In this document: positions 1 to 11,576 of the stretch, in pieces | How the letters are laid out: each line of letters opens with the position of its first letter | Numbering within the stretch: the first letter of the stretch is position 1 | Assembly: GCA_021014325.1 (NCBI GenBank) | Contig: CM037474.1 | Span: forward strand, 3,972,488-4,036,487 | Direction of reading: 5' to 3' | Length of the DNA stretch: 64,000 nt | DNA from: Plazaster borealis | Taxonomy: Eukaryota; Echinodermata; Asteroidea; Forcipulatida; Labidiasteridae | Position numbers and translations under genes: made by a program | The notes under the pieces: generated by a model | Told to the model about the DNA's origin: nothing | The model's input: only the letters and a program-made list of their open reading frames with translations | Database searches by the model: none

Positions 1-1670
1 TCACATAGACTTAACTGTTATGGCTGTATGTTGTTGAAAAATGATTGTATTTGTAATACATATTGAGACAAGGTTGCCAGAACTCGAAAGCGTCACCATT
101 TACTACTGGTTCATAATAAAGTGCCATCCAAGGCGAATCTTTGTTTTATCATGTGAGCACACTTGCCTTAACAAGTTTGAGCAGCGACAAAACCAGGGTA
201 ACGTTTTAAGGGGGGGGGGATAACACACAAGTGCGGGGTTGCACCATTTTCATTCAAATTTATGTAACCATGGGAGCCAAGTAATGTTAGTGGTACTTTT
301 TTCTGGTCCTTGCTCTATGCTTTAACAAACAGCTGTATTATATCTTTATTAAGTTCCTCGTGGTCATCAGCGTGTGGGCGGATCGGAGTGGAGTGTGGAC
401 TGTAAACAAATTGTAACACTACAGGCTCAAAAACATAAAGTCGGGAAAACAGCATTATGATGCAAGATGTAATACGTAAATTTCTTTATTGTCACAGTGG
501 AAACTCTGCGCAGCCAGTGTTGCATAAAGTTATATCTTTAAAACTTAAAAACTTTGCAGGAGGATGTCTTTCTTGCAAACAACTAAATTAAGACCCACAG
601 GAATCTGACCACTGCATTCCAGGGCTTTGACTTGCCTAATGAATAAACACGTAACAACTATACATACAGGAATATATGTAAATGAGACTAGTGCTACTGG
701 AGCTCCAATAAACAATGACCCTGGGGTGGGGTGCACTAATAATAAGATTCGCTAAAGAGTTTTCCCACAGATGCAATGTACTGAGTGATGCATTTGTGAT
801 TTTATTTGTCTTATTATTATTTTGTTTGCCTTCATTCCAGTGTGCAGCTTTATTCATGTTGCCATGTCAGTTATAAATTGTTTGCATTGGAACAATGCCC
901 TGTTATTTAAACTATAATGTATTAACTTGCTAGTATATTGTCTTTTATCTTCGGCGATTTCTCGTTTACTAAATACATGCTTATATTAATGACATTATTA
1001 CAGTTAGCCAAATTGTTTTTGTTTGTTATGCTCTTGTCTAATTTTGACACTTTGAAAATGAGGTCATTTTCTTCCCCTAGATAAAAGTAATGCAAGCCCT
1101 AAATCCAACTTACATGTGCCACTACCAGTGTTTATTTTATAATTTCAAGCTCCAAGAAGCACAGCTCCTTCCAACCCTAACCCCATTAATCTTCAATTAA
1201 CAAGCTTCCGTCCCACTTCCTTTCCCATGCACTCAAGCCCATAAATCACTCCTGAGGTATGCACACCTAATACCCCCATGGACCATGCACTGACCACCAC
1301 CAGTATCTGGTCAGCGACAACACTTTTCCCATCCCCTATAAAATGTCCTCAGTTTCATCTTTAGATTATTCTCGGTAGTTCTGGTTCGCCCATGTGGTCA
1401 AATCCAGTTTCTTCTGTTATACCATCAGCCAGGAATAGTTTAATAAAATTCCTATACAGCCCAGTATACAGTACGTGTCTGCCTTCCTCTTTCTGTCGTC
1501 TACATCTCTAACATCTTTAACTATCTTCCCGCTCAAGTAGCACCAATCAATATCTTGTGTTACATTACATCTTGCATCATAATGCTGTTTTTCCGACTTG
1601 ATGTTTTTAAGCCTGTTAGTGTTACATTTGTTTCAAGTGTCATTTTCTTCACTGTTGCCAATCATAACCC
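1..1670. other. Intergenic flank, no gene recognised
   Basis: No exon with credible similarity and splice sites is visible on either strand. The stretch is AT-rich with short open frames only. A G-run near 211-219 and a cytosine/purine-rich block near 1150-1330 stand out only in composition. It may contain 5' exons or promoter of the EXD1-like gene, because the first coding exon found at 3229 begins at a splice acceptor and so needs an upstream exon. Confidence 0.5.
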
Positions 1671-1671
1671 C

Positions 1672-1885
1672 CTAAGCATTTCTACCAGAAAGCTTCCACA
1701 ACCCATCATTCTCCAACAGTTTACTTATTGGAACAGTACACAACCCATCATACTCCAACAGGTCCTGTGCTTCTGGACTGTGATTTAGTGGGTACTTTTC
1801 ACAGTACTAAACCATCCAAATTTCAACAAAACCACCTGTTTGATTTTGGCAGGCCTGGGGTGGTTTTAAACCACAGTCATCACTC
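1672..1885 (+). repeat. Dispersed repeat (copy 1 of an inverted pair)
   Basis: About 200 bases with the phrases 'acccatcatactccaacag' and 'ctaaaccatccaaatttc' recur in reverse complement at about 16600-16920. The match continues through the 'ggcctggggtggtt' end. Family unknown; probably a non-autonomous element. Confidence 0.7.
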
Positions 1886-2609
1886 CACTCCGATCCGCCC
1901 CGCCCCGCACGCTCATGTTACATTGAAATGGCATGAATGAAAAAGAAAAGTAATTATTTATAAGAGAGTAATAACTTGGGGGAAAAACAAACAAAGCCAT
2001 ACATTTTCACCTGTTACACAAAGTAAGGGTCTAATGTTGTTTTATTATAAGGTGACTTGTATGATGCTCAAATGTGTGAGAGGCGAGTCTCTTGCACTCT
2101 ATGCACTAAGGCATAAGGGAAAGTCGAAGGAGTAGTCGAGGTAAATAGTGAAGGTTTGGGAGATGCCCGATGTTTTAAAGGTTTTTGGTTGTGGGGGGAA
2201 TTCTTGATTTAAAAATGTCACACAGAAATTACAATCAAAATCACTATTAGTTAGATGATGTAGTGGTCAATAGGGGAGTTTCTGGTCAGTATACTGGGGG
2301 ACCTTCGAGGTCATAGCCTAAGAATGTGTGTGATGTGTTTACTGAGAAATGGAAGCTGGCCTTGGATTAACCATGGAGGAAGGTGACAGAGTATGGGCCA
2401 CCTGTTGATAAATTTAGCCCTATTGAGGGTCATACTGAATTTAGTGAAAAATCAGGTTACAACAATAGTATGTACAACAGGAGGGGAGGGGAATTATTCC
2501 GCCCCCCAAAAAAGTAGAAATAAAAAATAAAAAAACATAAAATAACAATTAGTACATAATAATTACAATCAATAAAAACAACAAAATATCAATATGTATT
2601 AAAACAAAT

Positions 2610-3010
2610 AAGTGGCATGTGGATGCCGAGTGGTGGTCTAGCACAGTGGACTCAAGCTCTGGTGTTTCTGATCAGCAGAGTGTGGGTTGAGTCCTGGTCT
2701 TGACCCTTGTGTCCTTAACTTTTGAGCAAGACTTAACCATTATTGCTTCATCCTTCGGATGGGATGTAAAAGCCGTAGGTCCTGTGTGTTGTGTAAGGCA
2801 TGTAAAATAACCCAGTACACTTATTGTTGAGAGAAGGGGTTTGCCCCGGTGTTTCTGGCATGGCTGTATGAAGTTTCCACCACAGAAACTGTTACAAGTT
2901 GCTATGTACATGTATAAATCTGCATACCTGTAGACAAAAAGTAATAAGCACTTTGGGACGCCATTCAGGTGTGAAAAGCGCTATATAGGAACTTCGTAGT
3001 ATTTTTATTA
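2610..3010 (+). mobile_element. tRNA-derived SINE, family 1
   Basis: The head resembles a tRNA: an A-box-like stretch near 2620-2650 and a degenerate B box in 'gtgtgggttgagtcctggtc' near 2680. A tRNA-unrelated body follows ('aacccagtacacttattgt') with a tail around 2965-3010 containing 'gcgctatatagg' and A/T-rich simple repeats. Related copies lie near 16925, 28595, 38084, 48770, 54150 and 60553. It is not a functional tRNA gene. Confidence 0.75.
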
Positions 3011-3237
3011 ATAAATAAATGAACTATTAAGGATAATAATAAAAAATTAAAAAAAGCAATAAAAAAAACACAACAACAAATAAATAAATTAAGTAAACAA
3101 GAATTAATTTAAAAAAAGCGGAAACCATATAGAAACAAACTAGAATTAATTTTTTTCATATTCAACAGAGATTTTCCTTTTTTATCTTGAATTTACTTTG
3201 TAAAATTGTTCTTCTATTTGTCTTGCAGGCTGTCAAG

Positions 3238-6200
3238 ATGGCTCACTGTTACGGAGGAAGTCCTAAAGAAGGAGGTGCAAATCTCGACACCGTACATTCC
3301 ACAGTCATTGAGGTCGGATACAAATGGGCTGTAGTCAGTTTATCTGACGGCAGCCGTGGCATCGTGTCCAAAGGCAGGATCCGCCGAGGAAATCTGCGGC
3401 CGGTCCGAAACATGCAAGACTTTCTTCGGCAAGGTTTCACCGTGGTCACCAGCATCAGGCGAGCCAAGTATGCAGACAGCGAGGCCCACAAACACCACTG
3501 TAGCTGGGTGGTGACAAAAATTGGTCGTCAGTGTGGATTGGTCTTGCCTCCGGCCCCGTACTATCATGACCCGTCCAACTTGTTTGACTTTCAAGATGAT
3601 AAGAAGAGAAAGTGCAAGGGGTGTGGGTTAAGTGTAGACAGTCTCGGGTTGTACACTGGGGAAGCGGTGCAGTATCTGAGAAACTGCCTCAAGAGTTGGA
3701 ATGGCATCTCATTAGCTGGCATTATGAACAATCTACAAGAAGGCGCAAGCCAAGTAGTCTTAGATGGTATAGACTCTGTGGAAACTCTCGAGACGTTCGT
3801 ACAGGGTCTCCCTCGCTTTTTCACCCTGACCACTCAAGGATTTGTCTACTCCAACAGCCATCAGGAAGTGACGTTTGTTGAAGCTGCGATCCAGCGACGG
3901 TTACCAGAGTTTGACGTTGGCATTTTCGGTGACAGAGCCGTCGTTATCAGCAAACCTTGGCATGTTGCTAGTGTCGTCAACATGATCATAAGGGACAGGC
4001 AATTAGATGTAGTTGCATTTGATACTGAGCGAGCTACTACGGGTAAGGACGTGCTCACATAATTCCTGAGTGAAAAGTAGACACTTGTGAAAAGTAGAGC
4101 GACAGTCAATTTAATCTAGATACTAAACAATTATCCATAGTCCACACAGCCAGCTTGATTATTGCTGAAAATACTCCTCAAAGTTCAAGTCAAACATGGT
4201 TCTTGGCTGTTTATTTATCAATCTTCACAACTCAAAAACGAAAGAACAGCTGAACACTTTTGCCAAACTATTATTGTCACATTGCTATTAGTTGAGTCAG
4301 CTCATGGTAGTACGAGGCTGTGTCCGAATTTGCGGCTACAGCTACAGCTTCGGCTAGATTGTTCATGTCATCATGCATTGAAGTATAGGACTTAAATAGC
4401 AACACCCTTAGCAACAGTCGTAGCCATAGTCGTAGCCACCAATTGGATATGGCCTCCGTTTGAATCACTTGGGAACAGTTTCCACTTCATAAAGCTAATA
4501 ATAGGATTAGACTTTGATTGTTTTTGTGTGTGTAAGTAAATGAATACAAGGTGAACCATTGAATTGATAAGTGTTTTTTTATTTGTAATTGAAGAGTACT
4601 TAAAGGTAGGGTCATAGATTGGTAAATACTCCAAAAATTAATGATCATAACAACTTAGTTGGTGAGAAGCACTGCAGCCGTTGATAGTATAAACTATTTC
4701 GAGAGAGGATTCCCCTTGAAGTAATATGGTTTGGATAATTTTTCACCCCATAACATTTATTCTGATAAACGATTCATACATGAATCCTTTCTCAGATTTC
4801 CGAGGGTTGGTGTCCATTCGCAAATGCTGCAGCCATGCAGAGATGCAGTTGTTACCCGCTGCCACCTCGCTAATCGTAGATGGATTCAACATTCTTGTGA
4901 AAATACCTTGACATTTTGTTTGTTGTTTTCTTAGCAAGTAGACACTATATTCAGCTGAAACTTTCACATGTGTCTTTTATTGTATCGTTCTTAATAATTT
5001 TGCTGACTAAAACCAATCTACGGACCCTACCTTTGAATTGAAGAGAACATGAACATGGCAAGCTTTTATAATTTTTTATTGAATTCTTATCAACCAGGAT
5101 CTTCTGAGTACCTGTCTTCCATTCAAATCGCTCTTATGGAGAGTGATTCCCCAGCATACATATTTGACGTCATGAACTGGTCCGACAAGAATTTCCGCAC
5201 CAGCAAACTGAAGAAACTACTGGAGAGCGACAGTGTCATCAAGGTGAGGTTAAAGGTATTATACAGGACTGATTGCTGCCGCAGGATGTTTCTACTACTG
5301 CAGCAGCAGAACACAGTTTATCATCATCACAGGATCGGTAGAGCGGACAAAATTGTCGCAGACAGTGTTCATGTTTTGTGTGATCAACCATATACATGAA
5401 ATAACAAACCTGTGAAAATTTGGGCTTAATCTATTGTGCGAGTCAGGAGAAAAGAGTGAAAAAGCATCAATTGTTTCAGGATACTCATTGTCCTTGATTT
5501 TGGTTGTAACAACTGAAGTCAGCTGTTTTATTTTGTTTAGGTTTTCTGATAGTTTTCTCGAATACGACTTTGTTTCAGAGAGAAATATTTCACAGAAAAA
5601 ATTGTTCTAGTGTGAACTTCATAATCAGTAAGCTTTCAGACTAATCCATGAGCTTTCATGCAATGTTTGTGTTTACAAAAGGACAAAGGTCTGGAATTGG
5701 GATTACACAATAACCCTCAGAAAAAGGGACATTACAATCATAAACTCCAGTACCTTCTGTTCCTCTTTATATGGGTGAAACTGTTCACTCTACATAGAGG
5801 AATGTCCGAATTAATGTACACGTCATCCGTCTGACTGACTGCAAAACATTGTTCTGGGGACGTCCTCTGCAGGCCAGTCCAGAATATTTTCCTTGTATAC
5901 ACGACATCCGACGTGAAGTGGGATTGTCTACTTATCCTTTTTTTTCTCGATCAAGGTTGTGCATGACTGTAGAGGAGACAGTGCCGTTCTGGAGACCTAT
6001 GACATTTGGCTCACCAACGTCTTCGACACCGCAGTAAGTATCCATCACCTCAGCTCTCCTACTCTCGGTAACATTTTCAGCTAGTTGGAAAAAAATATCG
6101 GGTTTGGCTCAGTGGTTTCTCTCCTGCCTTTCACCTCAGTGGACCTGGTTCGAATCTTGCTTTGAAAGGGAGCCTTAATTGCATGTGACTGGTATTTTCA

Positions 6201-8954
6201 GTCCCTACAAGGGCCCAATTTCATAGAGCTGCCTCTTGCAACAACAAAAATAAGCTAAGAACACTACAAAATTTTGCTTACTGAAATAAGGTTACCAGCC
6301 AAAATACCATATCACATGTACCATTTGTGACTGGTATCCTACTCATTTCTGCTAAGCAGGAAATTTGTAAGTAATTTTTTCTGCTTAAGTAGCTCTATGA
6401 AATTGGGACCAGATTATATGGGTTTTCCCCAGTTGGGGTTTTACCCTCACATCTAAACCTGATACTTCTTCAACATCTTGTCTACACAGCTATCTTCGGG
6501 TCACAGTTCTAGTCGCTTTTGAGGGTCCGTTGGTTTCATTACCAGAAAGATAAAATAGTAATAGTTATTTAAGGCACACACAGATCCTTGTCCCAACGAG
6601 GCAAGGTCGTGTCACAGCAGACAAGGTTGGTGTCTACTTGGAGTCGTCCATGTAATATAGAAGATTTTTGAATTTTCAAAGTGTGGGGAGGACGAGTTTC
6701 CGTGTCTATTCTGTGTTAATTGTGGAAAAAAAATGTCAAATGTCAAGGATCTATTTGTGACTTATATAAAACAAATATTGAATGCATTTTGTTCGTGCAT
6801 CGTTGCAGAAATCAATCGGCTTTGCCTCGTGAAATGGAATAGAAAAAATTTGCAGAGGTTTGTTTTGATCTTTTCCAGGTTGCCTATACAACCATCATGG
6901 AGCAGTCCAATGCAGTTTACGCACCCCCTCCAAATTTCTCAAAACTCTGCCAGATATTCGGACGATTCACCCCTCAGCGAAACTCCAAGAACGTCTACCA
7001 GGGTAATCAGAACTACTGGGCCCAGCGACCATTCACACAGAACATGATTGATCATGCAGCCAGTGATGTGCTGGGGTTAGCCACGTATGTTTACGAAAAC
7101 ATGAGAAGGTTGGTTCAGAAGTTTGCTAAAAATGTCCACATTTGTAGACTGAAATAATTCAAACTATATACGATTCAAACTACTTCTAGCTTACGGGCAA
7201 TCTGAGTGGTCTAGTGGTAAGACACCCGCTCTAGAATGGCAAATGTTGTTGGTTCGAATCCCACCTGAGTAATATGCCTGTGGATGTTTTTCCACAGGAC
7301 TCGGGGAAAGTACTGAGTATACTGTGCTTTATACACATCGGTGTATGGGTAAAACCAATAAATAATCTTTATCCCGATACAAATTAAAGATGGATATGAA
7401 CGGTGTATTCTAAGCAACAAGAATCATTTAGCCTTCTTAACATTGTATGTACAAACCATTTTTAGCAAAACAAATTAATATTGGAAGTTTGGAATGATAA
7501 CAAATTCAAAAATAAAAACGACTCTTATGTGCAAATTTCCGCGGTTTTTCAAAGAAGTTTCAGCATATTGACTGCTGGCGGCGCTGTGTGAAAAAGCTGA
7601 TTGTATGACGTATACCCGTAGAGTCCGTAGAGACGACCTGAACATTGCACTTTGACCTGTACGTATAGCGTATGCTATCTGCTGGTTTTTTTATAAAATA
7701 GTGAGGCTGTCAGATTCACTATTACATTTTGTATTACTATCGCTAGTATTACTATCACTATCGGACGAGCTGGGGGCCGACAGCAGTTCCCCCACAATGC
7801 TGTGTTCCTCCCAGGAATCATTATCAGAAAGATCTTCCATCATATTCTGCAAGTTCTCGACATGTATTTCTCCCACTGGTTTATTCATCTCTCGTGTCTC
7901 AGTCCACGGACCGTATGCGTGTGTACGTCGTATACACCTCACGACATACATACGTTGTATACGACTTACTAATGTATATATACGGACGGGCGCAGGGTCC
8001 AGATCTCATCCACGGCTGTACGTCATCAAAACCGGTGAAAAGTTTTATTTATGATATGTAAATGAAGGGATGACGACACGCTCATTTTCGCGAAACGGCC
8101 GCTGCAATGCAACAAATTCACGTCAAATTATTGTCTTTTTAAAAACATGTCTGAAATTTTGAAACTTTGTGTAATTGAAACTTAGGTCTTTATTACACTC
8201 CAGCAAACATGAATTTAAACATGCAGCGTATTTTTTATCTCGTTCATGTCCATCTTTAAAGGCATCGTACACGTTTGGTAATTGTCAAAGACCAGTGTTC
8301 TCATTTGGTGTATCCCAACATATGCATAAAATAACAAGCCTGTGAAAATTTGGGCTCAATTGGTCATCGAAGTTGCAAGAAAATGATGAAAGAAAATACA
8401 CCCTTGTTGTACAAATTTGTGTGCTTTCAGTTAGGAATAAAACCTTCTTGCAAGAAGTTTTTAGTATTTTAGTGAGAAATTGCCTCTTTCTCAAAAACTA
8501 CGTTACTTCAGAGGGAGTAGTTTCTCACAATGTTTTATACTATCACAGCTCTCTGTCGCTCGTTACCAAGTCAGTTTTTATGCTAATATATATTTTGAGT
8601 AATTACCAAACGTGTACGATACCTTTAAACATCTATAAAACTTGTTTTTATCTTCACCAAAACTGGACCACTGATTTGGATGAAGTTTTCACAGATTTAA
8701 TCAGATGTTGTATTAATTGAAATCTAAAGGACAGGAATGAATTTACTCATCAAGAAAACAATGTAGATATATACACATGGTGTTACCGCTAGCCAAATAT
8801 ACATTGAAACCCCACCATGCAATGGCTCAAATCCTATATAAGAAAACAATGGTTTACTTTTAACTGTTTGTATTTATTTATTTGTTTCAGTTTTATGAAT
8901 CCCAGCTGGGATTCTAGATTTGATGCTCTGTGTATGAAGAGTCTGAAACATTGA
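3238..8954 (+). CDS. EXD1: EXD1-like 3'-5' exonuclease (DEDD superfamily)
   Basis: Coding exons are 3238-4042, 5098-5243, 5956-6033, 6879-7108 and 8891-8954, all GT-AG with matching phase, giving 440 aa. The first exon starts at an acceptor (cag|, 3229), so 5' exons lie upstream and ATG 3238 is the first Met in that exon. Residues 250-410 form an RNase D/EXD1-type domain: ExoI DTE (D262, E264), ExoII HDCRGD (D325), the family signature LTNVFDT, and ExoIII HAASD (D406). The YxxxD tyrosine is replaced by H402. The first 240 residues are a basic beta-rich region I cannot assign firmly; EXD1 proteins carry an Lsm-like domain there. EXD1 supports germline piRNA biogenesis, and mouse EXD1 is reported to be catalytically dead. 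The last exon is less certain: without the weak donor at 7109, the frame of exon 4 reads on to a TAA at 7155-7157. Confidence 0.82.
4600..5036. mobile_element. MITE with TTAA target site, subfamily C
   Basis: It lies in EXD1-like intron 1. Terminal inverted repeats are 'aggtagggtcatagattggt' on the left and, in reverse complement, 'aggtagggtccgtagattgg' on the right. They are flanked by TTAA (4600-4603) and TTGA (5033-5036). Interior phrases such as 'gttgatagtataaac' and 'gaagcactgcagc' are shared with the MITEs at 9495 and 25398, so these are sister families. TTAA target sites and short inverted repeats are typical of piggyBac-type elements. It ends about 60 bases before the exon 2 acceptor. 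Confidence 0.75.
6212..6410. mobile_element. Palindromic MITE, 'caatttcatagagctgc' family
   Basis: About 200 bases bounded by 'cccaatttcatagagctgc' and its inverted match 'agctctatgaaattggg', with the interior pair 'ggttaccagcc' and 'gactggtatcc'. Related copies lie near 22446, 40558 and 42777. It sits in EXD1-like intron 3. Confidence 0.75.
7190..7375 (+). mobile_element. tRNA-derived SINE, family 2
   Basis: The tRNA-like head has 'tctagtggtaagacacccgc' in the A-box region and a strong B box 'ggttcgaatccc'. The body contains 'cacaggactcggggaaagta' and 'acacatcggtgtatgg', followed by an 'aataaataa' tail. Copies lie at about 33651 (+), 49088 (-, partial) and 57105 (-). Confidence 0.78.
7691..7951 (-). 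other. Acidic 86-aa open frame, unidentified
   Basis: The minus-strand ATG frame encodes an acidic, Ser/Asp-rich stretch (SAPSSSDSDSNTSDSNT) after a basic start. I do not recognise it. Acidic Ser/Asp-rich N-termini occur in piggyBac-type transposases, and TTAA MITEs lie nearby, so a transposase 5' fragment is possible but unproven. The surrounding 7560-8100 block is unusually rich in CG and in 'gtatac'-type palindromes. Confidence 0.2.
8256..8628. mobile_element. MITE with TTAA target site, subfamily B
   Basis: Flanked by TTAA (8256-8259 and 8625-8628). Inverted ends are 'aggcatcgtacacgtttggt' on the left and 'accaaacgtgtacgatacct' on the right. The interior phrase 'aacaagcctgtgaaaatttg' occurs in inverted orientation in the element at 25398-25782. 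It lies in the last EXD1-like intron. Confidence 0.8.
8764..8842 (+). repeat. Short dispersed repeat ('ccaccatgcaatg')
   Basis: The phrases 'acacatggtgttaccgc' and 'ccaccatgcaatggctcaaa' recur near 24577-24650 and 52930-53017, and more distantly near 32265-32285. Probably the end of a non-autonomous element. Confidence 0.55.
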
Positions 8955-9494
8955 CTCAAACAACGTGAGTTCATGGACGGTGACCGATTCTGAAGAGTGA
9001 GCCCCAAAACACAAGAATGGAAGTTCTCTACTAAATGAGGACATTGGACATTTGTTTACCCTGAAGAGAAACAAAATCATGCAAATGTGGGGTAATCAAA
9101 TTGAACTTTAAGCTATGGTCATCGTTTGGTTTTTGTCAACGCAATGCTGAAAACTGATTTATAGGCAAAAATTATAAAGAAAAGGTATAATACAAGTCAT
9201 CTGTCAAAACAGTTAAAAAAAACTGTCACGTATTTTCATAAAGAAAGTCATATTCATCCACGTTTAGCGAGGGAACAGTGGGTACCAACAGCATCTCTGG
9301 CTGCACTGAGGGCAGCATTCAAATGGACACCACAGAAATATCAAAAAGTCACCTGGATTTAAATTTGTCAACATACTTTTATTGATTCCTAATCCACAGG
9401 GCACTTCAGACAAAATAATTTTGTAAAATGCTTACTACCACTACCATCTTTGTAACAAGTAGGCTTTCGGATAGAAATTGTTTTGAACCTACCT

Positions 9495-9894
9495 TTAAAG
9501 GGTCTGTATACATTTGGTAATGACTCTGATAATTAATTGCAATAAAAACTTACTTAGTAAGAAGTACAGCAGCTTTGGACAGTATAATGCATTTTGAGAA
9601 ACTTTTCACTTTGAAGTATTACGGTTATAGAAAAAGATATCACTTTTTATCCCCGAAAATGTGCATCTGAGAAGCGTTACTGCAGTAACGTTTCTCAGAT
9701 TGTGTATTTCAAATGCAGATTATTCTTCCTGCATGGACTTAACCGCTCAAGATTTTCGGCAATATCTCAAAAACGCTACCACCTTTTGAAATGAAATTTT
9801 CACAGGTTAGTTTTGGGTAAAAAAAATATCAACAACTATATAGGATTGAAACAAACAGTGGGTTCCAATTACCAAACGTATACAATCCCTTTAA
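9495..9894. mobile_element. MITE with TTAA target site, subfamily A (copy 1)
   Basis: About 390 bases between perfect TTAA target sites. The ends are 'gggtctgtatacatttggta' and 'taccaaacgtatacaatccc' (inverted). An inner palindrome 'agaagcgttactgcagtaac' near 9670 forms a hairpin core. Copies lie at 11184, 21663 and 54686. Confidence 0.88.
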
Positions 9895-11183
9895 GTGCTA
9901 TTCAAAAATATGAATGTGTTAATTCTCACCCCTGACAATTTTAGTTTGTGGGTCAATGAGAAACAAATTGAGAACTGACATTTGATTTTCAACTAAAAAG
10001 AAAAAAGGGGAAAAAACGGAATAGACAATGGGATGGGTCTGTGGGTCAAAATATTAGACATTTTAAGTCATTGATAATTTTAAATGGCCAGTAAAAGTAC
10101 TTGGGGGGGAAACAATATTCAAAAATATGTCAAGACGGTTTAGAACAAGAGTGCATTTGTGTTAACAAAGAAATTATAGATAGTTTCCAAAATAAATAAA
10201 AGTTTATTTTGTTAAATTAAAGGCTTTTTCTTTTATAACTTTTTATACAAAACAAGGAGTTAAGGTTACAACAAAAATAAAAAAATTAAGGAACTGTTTT
10301 GAATGAAATCATTGAAAAGTTTCAGTAATATGTGAACAACTCATGACATTGACAACAAAAGCTATGTTTTGGCTTGGAAACCTTCAATAGGCCAGAATGT
10401 TTACAAATAGTTCTTGAAAACTGTAGAAAAATGTATACTCTAAAATTAGCATGTTGTAACGGTCTACACTTCGATGCCTTTCAAATGCCTTCAACTTGTC
10501 TAAATGGTGCAAAGATTTTATTTAAAAGATAAAGTATATTCTGATATTTTGTGTTGACTTTAATATTATTGTATAAAAGATTCAATTTCCATAGTTTCTA
10601 CCCCCCCCCATTTTTTTTGCATTAACCAAAGAATTTACTTTCATATTGGATTTGGAGAAAAAATTAGATACTTGGACAGTGCCAGTTTCTGTTCTAGAAT
10701 TTGACAAGGTACCATTTATTTGGTTTAGTTGTTTCTTTATAAGGAAAACCCAGATTTGATTTTCTGTTAGGAATGACTCAAAATTGTTTGTGTTATTAAA
10801 ATAAAATAAAAAATTGTTTAAAATAAGGCAGATGATTTCAGTGGCTCGCTGCTGTGTCATACGAAAGCATTTTGAAAAAGAAAAAGTTTAAAGGAAAAAG
10901 AATGTAGTTGCACCTTTCCCTTAAGGATTAAAATATTTTGCAACTACACCCAGATCAGAAGATTGATAAAAAAAACATGCCTTGTGAAAAAACTGAGGAC
11001 ATTTAAGAATAAAAGTATTAAATATTCCCTCAACGATCTCTTGTTTGGTTTAATTTATTTCACTGCTCTGTGTCACATATGTATGCTGTTTGTTCTTTAA
11101 TAAACCTTGTTCTGTTTCTATTATAGGTTTTCTCTGTAATTTTCGGCGAAAAAGCAGCCAATTTTCTCTTTCATCCATTCGTT
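9895..11183. other. Intergenic, no gene recognised
   Basis: AT-rich spacer between the EXD1-like and Drp1 genes. It holds homopolymer runs (for example C and T runs near 10601-10618) and several AATAAA-like hexamers near 10190-10200 and 11098 that could serve as distant poly(A) signals. No coding similarity was seen. Confidence 0.5.
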
Positions 11184-11576
11184 TTAAAGGGTCTGTATGC
11201 GTTTCGTAATGACTCTAATAAAAGCTTACTTGCATGGTAAGAATTACAGCAGCTTTGGATAGTATAATGCATTTTGAGAAACTTTTCACTTAGAAGTACT
11301 GCGGTAATATGGAAAAAAATATAACTTTTATCTCAACAAATTTGAATCTGAGAAGCGTTACTGACAGTAACGTTTTTAAGATTGTGTATTCCAATCGCAA
11401 ATTACTCTTCCTACAAGACATAAACACTGCAGATTTTCTTCAATATCTCAAAAATGCTAACACCTTTTGAAATGAAATGAAATTTTCACAGGTTAGTTTT
11501 ATGGTATATATCTACAACTATATAGGATTGAAACGATCAGTGGGTTCCAATTACCAAACGTATGCAGTCCCTTTAA
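11184..11576. mobile_element. MITE with TTAA target site, subfamily A (copy 2)
   Basis: Same structure as the element at 9495-9894, with TTAA at both ends. The left end 'gggtctgtatgcgtttcgta' and right end 'ttaccaaacgtatgcagtcc' have diverged slightly. It carries a small 'gaaatgaaatgaaatttt' expansion near 11470. Confidence 0.87.

Noticed and set aside
3249..3881. Several long antisense or shifted frames over the first EXD1-like exon
   Set aside because: Shadows of the 805-base coding exon on the plus strand.
7200..7262. tRNA gene
   Set aside because: Boxes A and B are present but the acceptor and anticodon stems do not pair, and the body matches a dispersed SINE.
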